Position numbers and translations under genes: made by a program | Source: Gemmatimonadota bacterium | GTDB taxonomy: Bacteria; Gemmatimonadota; Gemmatimonadetes; Gemmatimonadales; Gemmatimonadaceae | Length of the DNA: 64,000 bases | Assembly: GCA_021298835.1 (NCBI GenBank) | Contig: JAJTHG010000027.1 | Span: 62,001 to 126,000 of the forward strand | Reading direction: 5' to 3' | The notes under the pieces: model-generated | Databases searched by the model: none | What the model saw: only the letters and a program-made list of their open reading frames with translations | What the model was told of the DNA's origin: nothing | Shown: positions 18,467 through 27,221 of the stretch, in pieces | Layout of the letters: the number at the start of each line of letters is the position of its first letter | Position numbering within the stretch: position 1 is the first letter of the stretch

Positions 18467-19923
18467 CGGTGCGCCTCCGGTCCGAGCGCGCGCTCGAGCC
18501 CGAAGGCGGCGCGGAACATCGTGGACTCGTCGAAGTGAGCGGCGAGGAACTGCCCGCCGACCGGCAGTCCGTCGAGGCGGCCGATCGGCTGCGACATCGC
18601 GGGGATGCCGGCGAGGTTGGCGGTCACGGTGAAGATGTCGCTCAGGTACATCTCGTAGGGATCGCTCTTCGCCCCGAACGGGAAGGCGGGCGACGGCGTC
18701 GTCGGCGTGAAGAGCACGTCAACGCCGTCGGCGAAGACGCGCCGGTAGTCGGCGGCAATGCAGGCGCGCACGTCGAGCGCCTTCCGGTAGTAGGCGTCGT
18801 AGTAGCCCGCGGAGAGCACGTAGGTGCCGAGCAGGACGCGGCGCGTCACCTCGGCGCCGAACCCGCGGGAGCGGGTCTGCTCGTACATGTCGCGCAGACC
18901 GTGGCCCTCGAGGCGCAAGCCGTAGCGGACGCCGTCGAACCGGGCGAGGTTCGACGAGGCCTCGGCGGGGGCGATGATGTAGTACGTCGGGATCGCGTAG
19001 GCCGTGTGCGGCAGCGACACCTCGCGCACCGTTGCGCCGGCGTCGCGCATGGCGTCGAGCGCCCGGTCGCAGAGCGCCCGCAGGCGGGGATCGAGCGAGT
19101 CGGGGAAGAACTCGCGCGGGACACCCACGACCAGGCCCGCCAGCGCCCCGTCGGCCGCGTCGCGGAAGCGCGGGACGGGGACGTCGGCGCTCGTCGCGTC
19201 GTGCGGATCGCGACCGCTGATCACCTCGGTGCCCAGCGCCGCATCGTCCACGGTGCGCCCGAAGACCGCCACGGCATCGAGCGACGAGGCGAACGCAACG
19301 AGCCCGTAGCGCGAGACGCGACCGTAGGTCGGCTTGACCCCCACGACCCCGCAGAAGGCCGCCGGCTGCCGCACCGACCCGCCGGTCTCCGATCCGAGCG
19401 CGATCGGCACGAGGCCCGCGGCCACGGCCGCAGCCGATCCGCCGGAGGATCCGCCTGGGACGCGGCCGGGATCGACCGGATTCCGCGCCGGCCCGTAGGC
19501 CGAGAACTCCGTGGACGAGCCCATCGCGAACTCGTCCATGTTCGTCTTCGCGACGATCAGGGCGCCGGCAGCGCGCAGCCGCGCGACCGCGGTCGCCTCG
19601 TAAGGGCTCACGTACCCCTCGAGGATGCGCGAGCCGCACGTGGTGGGCATCGCGAGCGTGGCGATGTTGTCCTTGACGGCCACGGGAACCCCCGCGAGGG
19701 GGCCGGCGGTGCCGTCCCGTACGAGCGCGTCCACCGCCGCCGCGTCGGCGGCGACGGCGGCGTCATCGTGATGCACGACGGCATTGAGGCCGTCGCGCCC
19801 GAGGCGGTCCCGCTCCCGCAGCATCGCGACGTCGCGCGCGACGTCGGCGGCCGTCGCGCGGCCGCCCGCGACGCGGGCCGCGAGGTCGGCGGCACCGAGG
19901 GCGAGGAGTTCGGTGGCGCTCAT
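18463..19923 (-). CDS. gatA: Asp-tRNA(Asn)/Glu-tRNA(Gln) amidotransferase subunit A
   Basis: A 486-residue amidase that frees ammonia from glutamine for transamidation. The Ser-cisSer-Lys triad region is clear: [18 protein letters not shown] (Lys), [19 protein letters not shown] and [20 protein letters not shown]. The organism probably makes Gln-tRNA, Asn-tRNA or both by the indirect route. ATG start in an ATGA overlap with gatC, and itself overlapping gatB, so all three subunits are coupled. Confidence 0.97.
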   Translation of the reverse strand: MSATELLALGAADLAARVAGGRATAADVARDVAMLRERDRLGRDGLNAVVHHDDAAVAADAAAVDALVRDGTAGPLAGVPVAVKDNIATLAMPTTCGSRILEGYVSPYEATAVARLRAAGALIVAKTNMDEFAMGSSTEFSAYGPARNPVDPGRVPGGSSGGSAAAVAAGLVPIALGSETGGSVRQPAAFCGVVGVKPTYGRVSRYGLVAFASSLDAVAVFGRTVDDAALGTEVISGRDPHDATSADVPVPRFRDAADGALAGLVVGVPREFFPDSLDPRLRALCDRALDAMRDAGATVREVSLPHTAYAIPTYYIIAPAEASSNLARFDGVRYGLRLEGHGLRDMYEQTRSRGFGAEVTRRVLLGTYVLSAGYYDAYYRKALDVRACIAADYRRVFADGVDVLFTPTTPSPAFPFGAKSDPYEMYLSDIFTVTANLAGIPAMSQPIGRLDGLPVGGQFLAAHFDESTMFRAAFGLERALGPEAHR

Positions 19924-20219
19924 TCGTCCGCCGTCTCGTGCGTCGCGAGGCGCGGCACGAGGAAGAAGCCGTCGTACGTGCGCGGCGCGAAGGCGTCGCG
20001 CGGGCGGGCCAGCGCGTGGCCGGGCCCGACGTCGTCGCGCAACGGCATGCCGGGCGGCGGCGGCGCGGCGCCCGCCGCCGAGACGTCCACCTGCTGAAGC
20101 ACGTCCATGTGCGCCAGGATGCCGCGCAGCTGCGCGGCGAGGTCGGCGATGCGGGCGTCGTCCACGCCCAGCCGGGCGAGGCCGGCGACGTGCCGGACGT
20201 CGCGTTCGTCGATGGCCAC
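19920..20219 (-). CDS. gatC: Asp-tRNA(Asn)/Glu-tRNA(Gln) amidotransferase subunit C
   Basis: A 99-residue small subunit that stabilises GatA. The typical motif DVRHVAGLARLGVDDARIADLAAQL lies at about residues 7-31, followed by a short linker and the C-terminal LRDDVG...DGFFLVPRL region. The open frame extends to 20498, but GTG 20219 gives the family N-terminus and shares one base with the pcrA stop (TAGTG). Confidence 0.94.
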   Translation of the reverse strand: MAIDERDVRHVAGLARLGVDDARIADLAAQLRGILAHMDVLQQVDVSAAGAAPPPPGMPLRDDVGPGHALARPRDAFAPRTYDGFFLVPRLATHETADE

Positions 20220-22537
20220 TAGTCGGTTCCGCGTTCGAGGTTGGCCTGCGCGACGACGAGCGTCTTGCGTCCCACCGTCTCGTCGTCGAAGTCGATCTTC
20301 ACCTTGGCGTCGCGCCCGGTGCCGCTCAACTCGGCGATCGTCCCCTCGCCGAACTTCCGGTGCCGCACGCGCGCCCCCGCGGCGAGGACCGGCGCGTCCT
20401 GCGACTCCTCGACCGGGTCCCACGCCGCCACCGGCGTTCCCGGCCGGCGGCGGGTCGGCGAGGCAGCAGGCGTCCCGTCGTCGGGCGCGTCGCGCCACGC
20501 ACGCTGCCAGCGCGACGCGCCGCCGGTGCCGCGCGCCGCGCCCGCGTCGCCGAACGCCGCCCGCCCGGTGGCGCGCGCCCTCATCGTGTCGCGCCGCTCG
20601 AGCTGGTCGAGGACGGGCTCGAGGAACGACGACCGCCGGCCGGCGACGAGTTCGCCGTTGCGGCGCCGCTGCTCGGCCCAGGACAGCACGAGGGTCCGCT
20701 CGGCGCGCGTGATGCCGACGTACAGGAGCCGGCGCTCTTCCTCGAGCATCGCCGGGTCCTCGTACGCGCGGGCGAGCGGGAAGAGGCCGTCCTCGAGGCC
20801 CGCGACGAACACCAGCGGGAACTCCAGCCCCTTGGCGTTGTGCAGCGTCATGAGGGTGACGGCGTCGGCCGACGGGTCGAGCTGGTCCACGCCGGCGACG
20901 AGGGTGGCGCGCTGCAGGAAGTGGTCGAGGGGCCGAAGGCCAACCTCACCTTCGTCGTCGGCGACGACCTCGGCCGCCGAGGTGACGAGTTCCCGGACGT
21001 TGTCGAGCCGGTCCTGCCCTTCGGGTCCCTCGGCGCGCAGGTGCTCCTCGTAGCCGACGGCCTCGATGAGCGCGCGCAGCAGCTCGTCCACGCCGGCCTC
21101 GGCGGCCTGCGCGCGAAGCCGGTCCACGAGGGCCGCGAAGGCGGCGAGCCCCGCGCGCTTGGCGGGGGCGAGCGCCGCGAGCAGGTCGTCGCGGGCCGCG
21201 GCGGCGAGCAGCGGGACGCCGGCGGCGCGGGCCGCCTCGGCGAGTTGCTCGACGGTGGCCTCGCCGAGCCCGCGCTTCGGCACCGCGATCGCGCGGCGGA
21301 ACGCCTCGTCGTCGGCCGGGTTGGCGACGAGCTTGAGGTACGCGACGAGGTCGCGGATCTCGCGTCGGTCGTAGAAGCGCGTGCCCCCGACGAGCCGGTA
21401 GGGGAGGCCGTGGCGACGGAGCGCTTCTTCGAAGGCGCGGCTCTGCGCGTTCGTGCGGTAGAGCACCGCCATCTCGCGAAGGAGCAGCGCGTCGCGTCCG
21501 GCGCGACGGGCCCGCATCTCCTCGACGACGGTATCGGCCTCGTCTCGCTCGTCGGCCGCCCGGACGAGGGTGACCGGCTCGCCCCCGGTCCGGGTCGGGC
21601 GCAGGGTCTTCCCGCGCCGCTCGGTGTTGGCGGCGATGACGGCGTTCGCGAGCGCGAGGATCGGCGGTGCCGAGCGGTAGTTCTCCTCGAGGCGCACGAC
21701 GGCGGCGTTCGGGAAGTCCCGCTCGAAGTCGAGGATGTTGCGGATGTCGGCACCGCGCCAGCCGTAGATGCTCTGGTCGTCGTCCCCGACGACCGCGACG
21801 TTGCCGCGGGGGCCCGCAAGCAGCGCGACGAGCCGGTACTGGGCCCGGTTCGTATCCTGGTATTCGTCCACGAGCAACCAGCGGAAGCGCGCGCGGTACC
21901 GCGCGAGCACGCCCGGATCGGCCTCGAGCAGGCGCACGGGCAGGACGAGCAGGTCGTCGAAGGTGACGGCGTTCTGGGCCCGCAGGGCGTCCTCGAGCGC
22001 GCCGTACACCGCAGCGGCGGCCTTCGCGCGCGGGTCGCGCGCGAGGTCGGCGTACTCGGCGGGCGACACGAGGGCGTTCTTCGCGTCGGAGACTTGCGCG
22101 AGCAGCGCCTGGGGCGCCCAGTCACGCGGAGAAAGCCGCAGCCGCTCCATCACGCGCTTGACGGTCGCGAGGGTGTCGTCCTCGTCGTAGATGGTGAACT
22201 GGGGGGTGCGGCCGAGCGCGGCGGCGTGCTCGCGGATCATCCGGGCGCCGATCGCGTGGAAGGTGCCGGCCCACAGCCCGGTCGGCGCCTCGCCGAGGAG
22301 CCGCGCGATGCGCTCGCGCATCTCGCCGGCGGCCTTGTTGGTGAAGGTGACGGCGAGGATCTCGCGCGGCGGGACGCCATGATGCCGGATGAGTCGCGCG
22401 ATGCGCGTCGTGAGCACGCGCGTCTTGCCCGAGCCGGCGCCGGCGAGGACGAGCAGGGGCCCCTCGTGGTGCTCGACCGCAGCGCGCTGGGCGGGATTCA
22501 GGCCGGCGAGCGGGTCGGTGTCGCGGAGGAGCGCCAT
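20219..22537 (-). CDS. pcrA: UvrD/PcrA-type ATP-dependent DNA helicase
   Basis: A 772-residue superfamily-1 3'-5' helicase for repair and replication-transcription conflicts. Motifs: Walker A LVLAGAGSGKTRVLT near residue 30, VTFTNKAAGEMRER, WLLVDEYQDTNRAQY, GDDDQSIYGWRGADIRNIL, VTLMTLHNAKGLEFPLVF and LLYVGITRAERTLVL. The C-terminus has a Tudor-like domain (VRHRKFGEGTIAELSGTG) that binds RNA polymerase in PcrA. The start MALLRDTDPLAGLNPAQ at 22537 shares one base with the kinase stop; the longer frame upstream has no family similarity. Confidence 0.97.
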   Translation of the reverse strand: MALLRDTDPLAGLNPAQRAAVEHHEGPLLVLAGAGSGKTRVLTTRIARLIRHHGVPPREILAVTFTNKAAGEMRERIARLLGEAPTGLWAGTFHAIGARMIREHAAALGRTPQFTIYDEDDTLATVKRVMERLRLSPRDWAPQALLAQVSDAKNALVSPAEYADLARDPRAKAAAAVYGALEDALRAQNAVTFDDLLVLPVRLLEADPGVLARYRARFRWLLVDEYQDTNRAQYRLVALLAGPRGNVAVVGDDDQSIYGWRGADIRNILDFERDFPNAAVVRLEENYRSAPPILALANAVIAANTERRGKTLRPTRTGGEPVTLVRAADERDEADTVVEEMRARRAGRDALLLREMAVLYRTNAQSRAFEEALRRHGLPYRLVGGTRFYDRREIRDLVAYLKLVANPADDEAFRRAIAVPKRGLGEATVEQLAEAARAAGVPLLAAAARDDLLAALAPAKRAGLAAFAALVDRLRAQAAEAGVDELLRALIEAVGYEEHLRAEGPEGQDRLDNVRELVTSAAEVVADDEGEVGLRPLDHFLQRATLVAGVDQLDPSADAVTLMTLHNAKGLEFPLVFVAGLEDGLFPLARAYEDPAMLEEERRLLYVGITRAERTLVLSWAEQRRRNGELVAGRRSSFLEPVLDQLERRDTMRARATGRAAFGDAGAARGTGGASRWQRAWRDAPDDGTPAASPTRRRPGTPVAAWDPVEESQDAPVLAAGARVRHRKFGEGTIAELSGTGRDAKVKIDFDDETVGRKTLVVAQANLERGTD

Positions 22538-23688
22538 CACCGCAAGGTAACGTCGAACGTGGCCCCGGCGGTGCCGGGCACCAGCGAGAGTTCGCCGCGG
22601 TGGCTCTCGCGCACGATGCGGCGGGCGAGCGAGAGCCCGATCCCCCACCCCTGCGCCTTCGTCGAGAAGCCGGCGTCGAAGATCTTGTGGCGGAGGTCGC
22701 GTGGCACGCCGGGACCGTCGTCGCTCACGCGCACCCGCACGCCGCCTTCCGGCATGGCGGCCAGCGCGAGCACGATGCGGCCACCGCGTCCGGCGAGGGC
22801 GTCGATGGCGTTCTTCACGAGCGACTCGAACACCCACTCGAGCAGCACCGAGTCGCCCTCGACGGTGAAGGGACCGGGCCCCTCGGTGGCGACCTCGATC
22901 ACGATCGCGTGGGCGAGCGACGGCACGCGCGCGCGGAAGTAGTCGGCCACGCGCCGCACCGCCGACTCGAGGTCCACGGCGGCCCGGCGCGGGGGCCGGC
23001 CGATGCGCTCGAAGCGGTTCGCGACCCGCGTCAGCCGCTCGAGGTCGCCGTCCATGTGCTCGACGGCGCTGCCGAGCAGGGCGTCGGCGGCGCTGCGGTC
23101 GCGCAGTACCTCGACCCAGCCGGAGAGGCTCGTCAGCGGCGTGCCCAACTGGTGGGCGGCCTCGCGTGCCATCCCCATCCACACGTGTTCGCGCTCTGCG
23201 CGCTCGCGGGTGAACAGCAGGTAGGCCCCGAGCACCAGCAGGAGCACGAGCAGCGCCCCCTGCAGGACCGGGATCGTCGAGAGCTGCGAGACGAGCGGCG
23301 TGTTCCCGAAGTGCACCTGCCCCGCCCCGCGCTCGTCGATCGGCAGGTTCTCGGTGTCGAGCCGCCGGAGGTACGCGGTGATGCGCGGATCGGTGAGCGA
23401 GTCGGGGGTGAAGGGGAGGTTCGCCACCGCGGTCGGCCGGCCGACGGGGTCGGTGAGGATGACGGGGACGCCCATCTCGACGATCTTCTCGGAGAGGTCG
23501 AGGAGCGCGTTGTTGGTGGCCTGCGCCGACGTGTCGCCGAGCGTCCGATAGATGCGCGCGTACATGCGGCCGGAGACCTCCGTCTCGCGCCGCAGCTCGG
23601 CGATCACGCCCTGCGTGAAGACGGTGTACCAGCCCACCAGCGCCGCTATGGCGGCGACGAGGAGGTAGACGGGCCAGCGCCCGCGCAC
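22537..23688 (-). CDS. orphan sensor histidine kinase
   Basis: A 383-residue membrane kinase. TM1 spans about residues 7-24, then an extracytoplasmic region to about 140, then TM2 (GALLVLLLVLGAYLLFT). The cytoplasmic part has the phospho-acceptor His in MAREAAHQLGTPLTSLSG, the N box FESLVKNAIDAL, G1 DDGPGVP and G2 GWGIGLSLARRIV. No response regulator is in the window. GTG start three bases after serS, and a one-base overlap with pcrA. Signal and partner are unknown. Confidence 0.9.
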   Translation of the reverse strand: MRGRWPVYLLVAAIAALVGWYTVFTQGVIAELRRETEVSGRMYARIYRTLGDTSAQATNNALLDLSEKIVEMGVPVILTDPVGRPTAVANLPFTPDSLTDPRITAYLRRLDTENLPIDERGAGQVHFGNTPLVSQLSTIPVLQGALLVLLLVLGAYLLFTRERAEREHVWMGMAREAAHQLGTPLTSLSGWVEVLRDRSAADALLGSAVEHMDGDLERLTRVANRFERIGRPPRRAAVDLESAVRRVADYFRARVPSLAHAIVIEVATEGPGPFTVEGDSVLLEWVFESLVKNAIDALAGRGGRIVLALAAMPEGGVRVRVSDDGPGVPRDLRHKIFDAGFSTKAQGWGIGLSLARRIVRESHRGELSLVPGTAGATFDVTLR

Positions 23689-23691
23689 CGG

Positions 23692-24966
23692 TCAGCCCAG
23701 GTGGTCGGCGCCGAGATAGGACCGCAGCGCGTCGGGCACGCGCACGCGGCCATCCGGCTGGCGATGGTGCTCGAGCAGGGCCGCGATCGTCCGCGGGAAC
23801 GCGAGGCCCGACCCGTTGAGGGTGTGGACGAAGCGCGGCTTCTCGCCCGGCGCCGGCCGGTACCGGAGGTTCATCCGGCGCGCCTGGAAGTCGGTGTACC
23901 ACGAGCAGCTCGACACTTCGAGCCACTTGTTCGTGCCCGGCGACCAGACCTCGAGGTCCCACGTCATCGCGCTCGCGAACCCGGTGTCGCCCGCCGCCAG
24001 CAGCACGCGGCGATACGGCAGCTCGAGGCGCTCGAGCACGGTCTCGGCGTGGCGGGTCAGGGCCTCGAGCGCGGCGCGGGCCGTCTCCGGGGTCTCGTAG
24101 CGCACGAGCTCGACCTTGTCGAACTGGTGCAGGCGCAGCAGGCCGCGCGTGTCCTTTCCCGCCGCCCCCGCCTCGCGGCGGAAACACGGGGTGTAGGCGC
24201 ACAAGGCGCGCGGCAGGTCGCCCGCGTCGATCAGCTCGTCGCGATGCAGGTTGGTGACGGGCACCTCGGCGGTGGGAGCGAGGAACAGGCCCTCGCCGGG
24301 GACGGCGTACATGTCGTCCTCGAACTTGGGGAGCTGCCCCGTCCCGATCATCGCCTGCCGGTTGACCACGAAGGGCACCCACACCTCCTCGTAGCCATGC
24401 TCCCGGGTGTGGAGGTCGAGCATGAACTGCATGAGGCCGCGGACGAGGCGCGCCCCGACACCGCGGAAGGCCACGAAGCCCGATCCAGCGACCTTGGCCC
24501 CCCGCGGCAGGTCGAGCAGCCCAAGCGTCTCGGCGATCACCCAGTGCGGGTGCGCCTCGTCGGCGGGCCGCGGCGTGCCCCACGACTTCACGACGGCGTT
24601 CGCCGTCTCGTCCCCGGCCGGCACCTCGTCGACCACGAGGTTCGGCAGGCCGAGCAGCAGGTCGCCGAGGGCAGCCTCGAGGGCGGCGAGCTCGGCTTCG
24701 AGGGCCGCGATCTCCTCGCCGAGGGCGCGCGACCGCGCCATCGGGGCCTCGGCGTCCTGGCGCGCTTTCTTGAGGGCCGCGACCTCGGCCGTCACCGCGT
24801 TGCGCGCCGCCTTGCGCTCGTCGGCGGCGACGATGAGGCGCCGCCGTTCCGCCTCGAGGGCCGCCGCCCGCGCGAGGGCCGGGGCGTGGACGTCGCCCTT
24901 CCCGCGTCGTGCCATGCCGGCGGCGAGCGCGTCGGGCCGCTCGCGCAGCAGCTTGAGGTCGTGCAT
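23692..24966 (-). CDS. serS: seryl-tRNA synthetase
   Basis: A 424-residue class II synthetase. The N-terminal coiled-coil arm (residues about 30-100, ALEAERRRLIVAADERKAAR) contacts tRNA-Ser. The catalytic core has motif 2 in CFRREAGAAGKDTRG and motif 3 in NGSGLAFPRTIAALLEHH. Serine-binding TAEVPVTNLHRDE is present. It starts three bases after the lipoprotein gene stops and ends three bases before the kinase start. Confidence 0.98.
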   Translation of the reverse strand: MHDLKLLRERPDALAAGMARRGKGDVHAPALARAAALEAERRRLIVAADERKAARNAVTAEVAALKKARQDAEAPMARSRALGEEIAALEAELAALEAALGDLLLGLPNLVVDEVPAGDETANAVVKSWGTPRPADEAHPHWVIAETLGLLDLPRGAKVAGSGFVAFRGVGARLVRGLMQFMLDLHTREHGYEEVWVPFVVNRQAMIGTGQLPKFEDDMYAVPGEGLFLAPTAEVPVTNLHRDELIDAGDLPRALCAYTPCFRREAGAAGKDTRGLLRLHQFDKVELVRYETPETARAALEALTRHAETVLERLELPYRRVLLAAGDTGFASAMTWDLEVWSPGTNKWLEVSSCSWYTDFQARRMNLRYRPAPGEKPRFVHTLNGSGLAFPRTIAALLEHHRQPDGRVRVPDALRSYLGADHLG

Positions 24967-24969
24967 GGC

Positions 24970-25572
24970 CTACGGCGTGACGGGGAAGTTTGTCGTCGGG
25001 AACTCGCGCTGGCCGCAGTTCGGGTCGGTGGCGACGCGCAACCGCACGAGCCCCTCCGCGACGTTCACGCTGTCCACGATGGCCTTCGACCACTGCTCCT
25101 GCGAGAACGCGAAGCCGCCGGCGCACCGATTGGTCTGCAGGAAGAACGTCTGCCGCACGTCCACGACGGTGACGCTGTCGATCCGGTAGCCGCCTTCGGG
25201 CGGCCGCGAGACACGCAGGAAGTCGTCAGTGGCGGCGCGGATGGCGACCTGCGGGAAGCTCAGCGTCGGCGCCTGCGCCCACGCGCGGATGGGGATCAGC
25301 TTCACGCGGGTCGGCTGGCCCGGCAGGGTCTCGAGGTCCACGATGACGTCGTAGAAGGCCCCACCCGCGTTGTCGAGGTCGGCCCGTGCCGCGATGACCG
25401 TGGTGCCCCCGATCGCGATCGCCGAGGGGAAGAACGTCGGGGCGCGGCTGACCGCATACAGCGTCAGCCGAGCCTGCACCACGGGCTGGCGCGGGCCGAG
25501 GAAGTTCTGCTGTTGGCACCCGGCGAGCATGCCAGCGGAAACGACGAGCAGGGCCGGCAGGATTCGGCGCAT
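24970..25572 (-). CDS. uncharacterised lipoprotein
   Basis: A 200-residue protein starting MRRILPALLVVSAGMLAGC: a type II signal peptide with lipobox LAGC, so Cys19 should be lipidated. The mature part shows beta-rich stretches (RLTLYAVSRAP, TTVIAARADLDNAG, GQPTRVKLIPIRAW) and a Cys pair (NRCAGG, DPNCGQ) that could form a disulfide. I do not recognise the family. It leads the serS-kinase-pcrA-gatCAB run, so lipoprotein and translation genes share a transcript. A hairpin with a short T-rich tail lies in its leader. Confidence 0.75.
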   Translation of the reverse strand: MRRILPALLVVSAGMLAGCQQQNFLGPRQPVVQARLTLYAVSRAPTFFPSAIAIGGTTVIAARADLDNAGGAFYDVIVDLETLPGQPTRVKLIPIRAWAQAPTLSFPQVAIRAATDDFLRVSRPPEGGYRIDSVTVVDVRQTFFLQTNRCAGGFAFSQEQWSKAIVDSVNVAEGLVRLRVATDPNCGQREFPTTNFPVTP

Positions 25573-25591
25573 CAAGGGCTGGACGGGACGG

Positions 25592-25624
25592 AAAAGACGA
25601 GGGGCGGCACCATCGCACCGCCCC
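25592..25624 (-). terminator. terminator-like hairpin in the leader of the lipoprotein-serS run
   Basis: Minus strand: a 7-bp GC stem (GGGGCGG / CCGCCCC, plus 25601-25607 and 25618-25624) with a ten-base loop, followed by TCGTCTTTT. The T-tract is short and interrupted. It lies 20 bases before the lipoprotein ATG, so it may attenuate or shape the leader. No T-box features were seen. Confidence 0.35.
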
Positions 25625-25672
25625 GGGGGAAATGTCTGACCCCGGTCGGCCAAGTGCAAGCCGCGCCGTTGC

Positions 25673-25701
25673 TTGACACCTTCCCCGACGGCACCTACGG
25701 T
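25673..25701 (+). promoter_or_regulatory. sigma-70 promoter for the roadblock-manC run
   Basis: -35 TTGACA (25673-25678) is a perfect consensus, the spacer is 17 bases, and the -10 is TACGGT (25696-25701). Expected start near 25708, giving a leader of about 97 bases before the roadblock ATG. Confidence 0.6.
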
Positions 25702-25704
25702 GCC
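25690..25704. promoter_or_regulatory. dyad GGCACC-TAC-GGTGCC over the -10
   Basis: A perfect 6-3-6 inverted repeat that covers the whole -10 hexamer of the strong promoter next to it. A protein bound here would block RNA polymerase. Candidate operator; the regulator is unknown. Confidence 0.4.
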
Positions 25705-25804
25705 ACCGTTCACGGGGTTCGCCCGGCGCGTCACTGGCGGTGCGAACCGTCGTACCGCGCGGCGGCGTCTCGCCGGCGCGATCGTCCTCCTCCGTTCCGG
25801 TGTC

Positions 25805-26158
25805 ATGCCCTCCATCCACGAACTGGTCGTCACGCTGCGGCAGCGCGAAGGCGTCGCGGCCGCGATCCTCCTCGGCCGCGACGGCCTCGTCATCGACGGA
25901 CAGGCCGCCCCCGGCGTGGACATCGAGCAGGTCGCCGCGCTGGTACCGCCGATCCTCCAGGCGGCCGACGAACTCGGGGCCAATGCCGGCCGCGGGGCCC
26001 TGCAGACCGCCGTGCTCGATATGCCCGGCGGCCTCGCAGTGGTGAGCCCGCTGACGCCCGATGGCGTCCTGCTGGTGCTGTCGAACGCCGGCGCCGCGAT
26101 CGGCCCGATGCTCTACGAGCTGCGCCGGCACCGGGAGCAGATGGCGTCGCTCGTCTAG
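25805..26158 (+). CDS. roadblock/LC7-domain protein
   Basis: A 117-residue single-domain protein. MPSIHELVVTLRQREGVAAA at the start, ILLGRDGLVIDG, TAVLDMPGGLAVVSPLTPDG and a C-terminal helix ELRRHREQMASLV follow the roadblock fold, as in MglB, the GTPase-activating partner of MglA. No MglA-like GTPase lies in the window. The upstream frame is open, but the promoter start site lies inside it and no other start codon occurs before ATG 25805. manC follows after 9 bases. Confidence 0.82.
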   Translation: MPSIHELVVTLRQREGVAAAILLGRDGLVIDGQAAPGVDIEQVAALVPPILQAADELGANAGRGALQTAVLDMPGGLAVVSPLTPDGVLLVLSNAGAAIGPMLYELRRHREQMASLV

Positions 26159-26167
26159 GGCGTCCGC

Positions 26168-27205
26168 GTGACCGACCTCTGGCTCGTGGTGCTGGCCGGC
26201 GGCGTGGGCTCCCGCTTCTGGCCGGTGAGCACCCCGCAGCACCCGAAGCAACTGCTCCCGCTCGTCACCGACCAGCCGCTGCTGGTGGACACGCTCACGC
26301 GGATCGCCCCGCTGGCCCCGCCGGAGCGGACACTCGTGCTCACCAACGCCGCCCTCGTCGAGTCGGTCGCGGCGGCGGTGCCGACCCTGCCTCGCGCCCA
26401 CATCGTGGCCGAGCCCAAGCCGGCCGGCACGGCGGCGGCGCTGGCGTGGGCGGCCCACGAGGTGCGGCGGCTCGGCGGCGATCGCGCCGTGATGGCCTGC
26501 GTGCACGCCGACTGGGCCGTGGCCGATGCCGAGGGCTTCCGCACAGCCCTGCGTACGGCAGCCGAGGCCGCGGACGCCCACGACGCGCTCGTCACCGTGG
26601 GGATCGTCCCCTCCCGCCCCGACATCGGGTACGGGTACATCCAGCCCGGGGCCACGGTCGCCGGCCGCGTGCGCCGCGTGGCCCGGTTCGTCGAGAAGCC
26701 CGACCGGGCGACGGCGGAGCGCTTCGTGGCGGAGGGATACCTGTGGAACTCGGGCATCTTCGCGTGGCCGGTGCGGCGCTTCCTCGCCGAACTCGAGCAG
26801 CACTGCCCCGAGGTGTGGCCTGCGCTCGCCGGCTGCGGCGGCGATGCCGGGCGCTTCTTCGGCGCGACCCGGCCGATCGCGGTCGACGTCGGGGTGCTCG
26901 AGCGCAGTGATCGCGTGCTCGTCGTGCCCGGGGACTTCGGCTGGGACGACGTCGGGACCTGGGCCGCGGTGCACCGGGTGCGGCAGCGCGACGCGCGCGG
27001 GAACGCGGTGCACGGGCAGGCCTACCTCGTGCAGGCCAAGGACAACGTGGTGCACGCCGAGGGGCGCACGGTGGTGCTGTACGGCGTGGAGAACCTCGTC
27101 GTCGTCACGGCGCCGGGGATCACGATGGTCACGACACGCGAGAGGGCGGCCGACCTCAAGGCGATGCTGGCGCAGCTGCCGCCGCGCGTGGCGGAGCGGC
27201 CGTGA
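26168..27205 (+). CDS. manC: mannose-1-phosphate guanylyltransferase
   Basis: A 345-residue nucleotidyltransferase that makes GDP-mannose from mannose-1-P and GTP for glycan synthesis. Signature AGGVGSRFWPVSTPQHPKQ near residue 8, AEPKPAGTAAALAWAAHEV near 78, RFVEKPDRATAERFVAEG near 176 and WNSGIFAWPV. It lacks the C-terminal isomerase domain of bifunctional AlgA-type enzymes. GTG start, nine bases after the roadblock gene. Confidence 0.93.
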   Translation: MTDLWLVVLAGGVGSRFWPVSTPQHPKQLLPLVTDQPLLVDTLTRIAPLAPPERTLVLTNAALVESVAAAVPTLPRAHIVAEPKPAGTAAALAWAAHEVRRLGGDRAVMACVHADWAVADAEGFRTALRTAAEAADAHDALVTVGIVPSRPDIGYGYIQPGATVAGRVRRVARFVEKPDRATAERFVAEGYLWNSGIFAWPVRRFLAELEQHCPEVWPALAGCGGDAGRFFGATRPIAVDVGVLERSDRVLVVPGDFGWDDVGTWAAVHRVRQRDARGNAVHGQAYLVQAKDNVVHAEGRTVVLYGVENLVVVTAPGITMVTTRERAADLKAMLAQLPPRVAERP

Positions 27206-27221
27206 CGAAGGAACGATGACG

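Noticed and set aside
20219-25126. A single 1635-residue minus frame covering pcrA and upstream
   Set aside because: Only the part from 22537 down has helicase motifs; the upstream part is out of frame with the kinase and SerS, which are clearly real.
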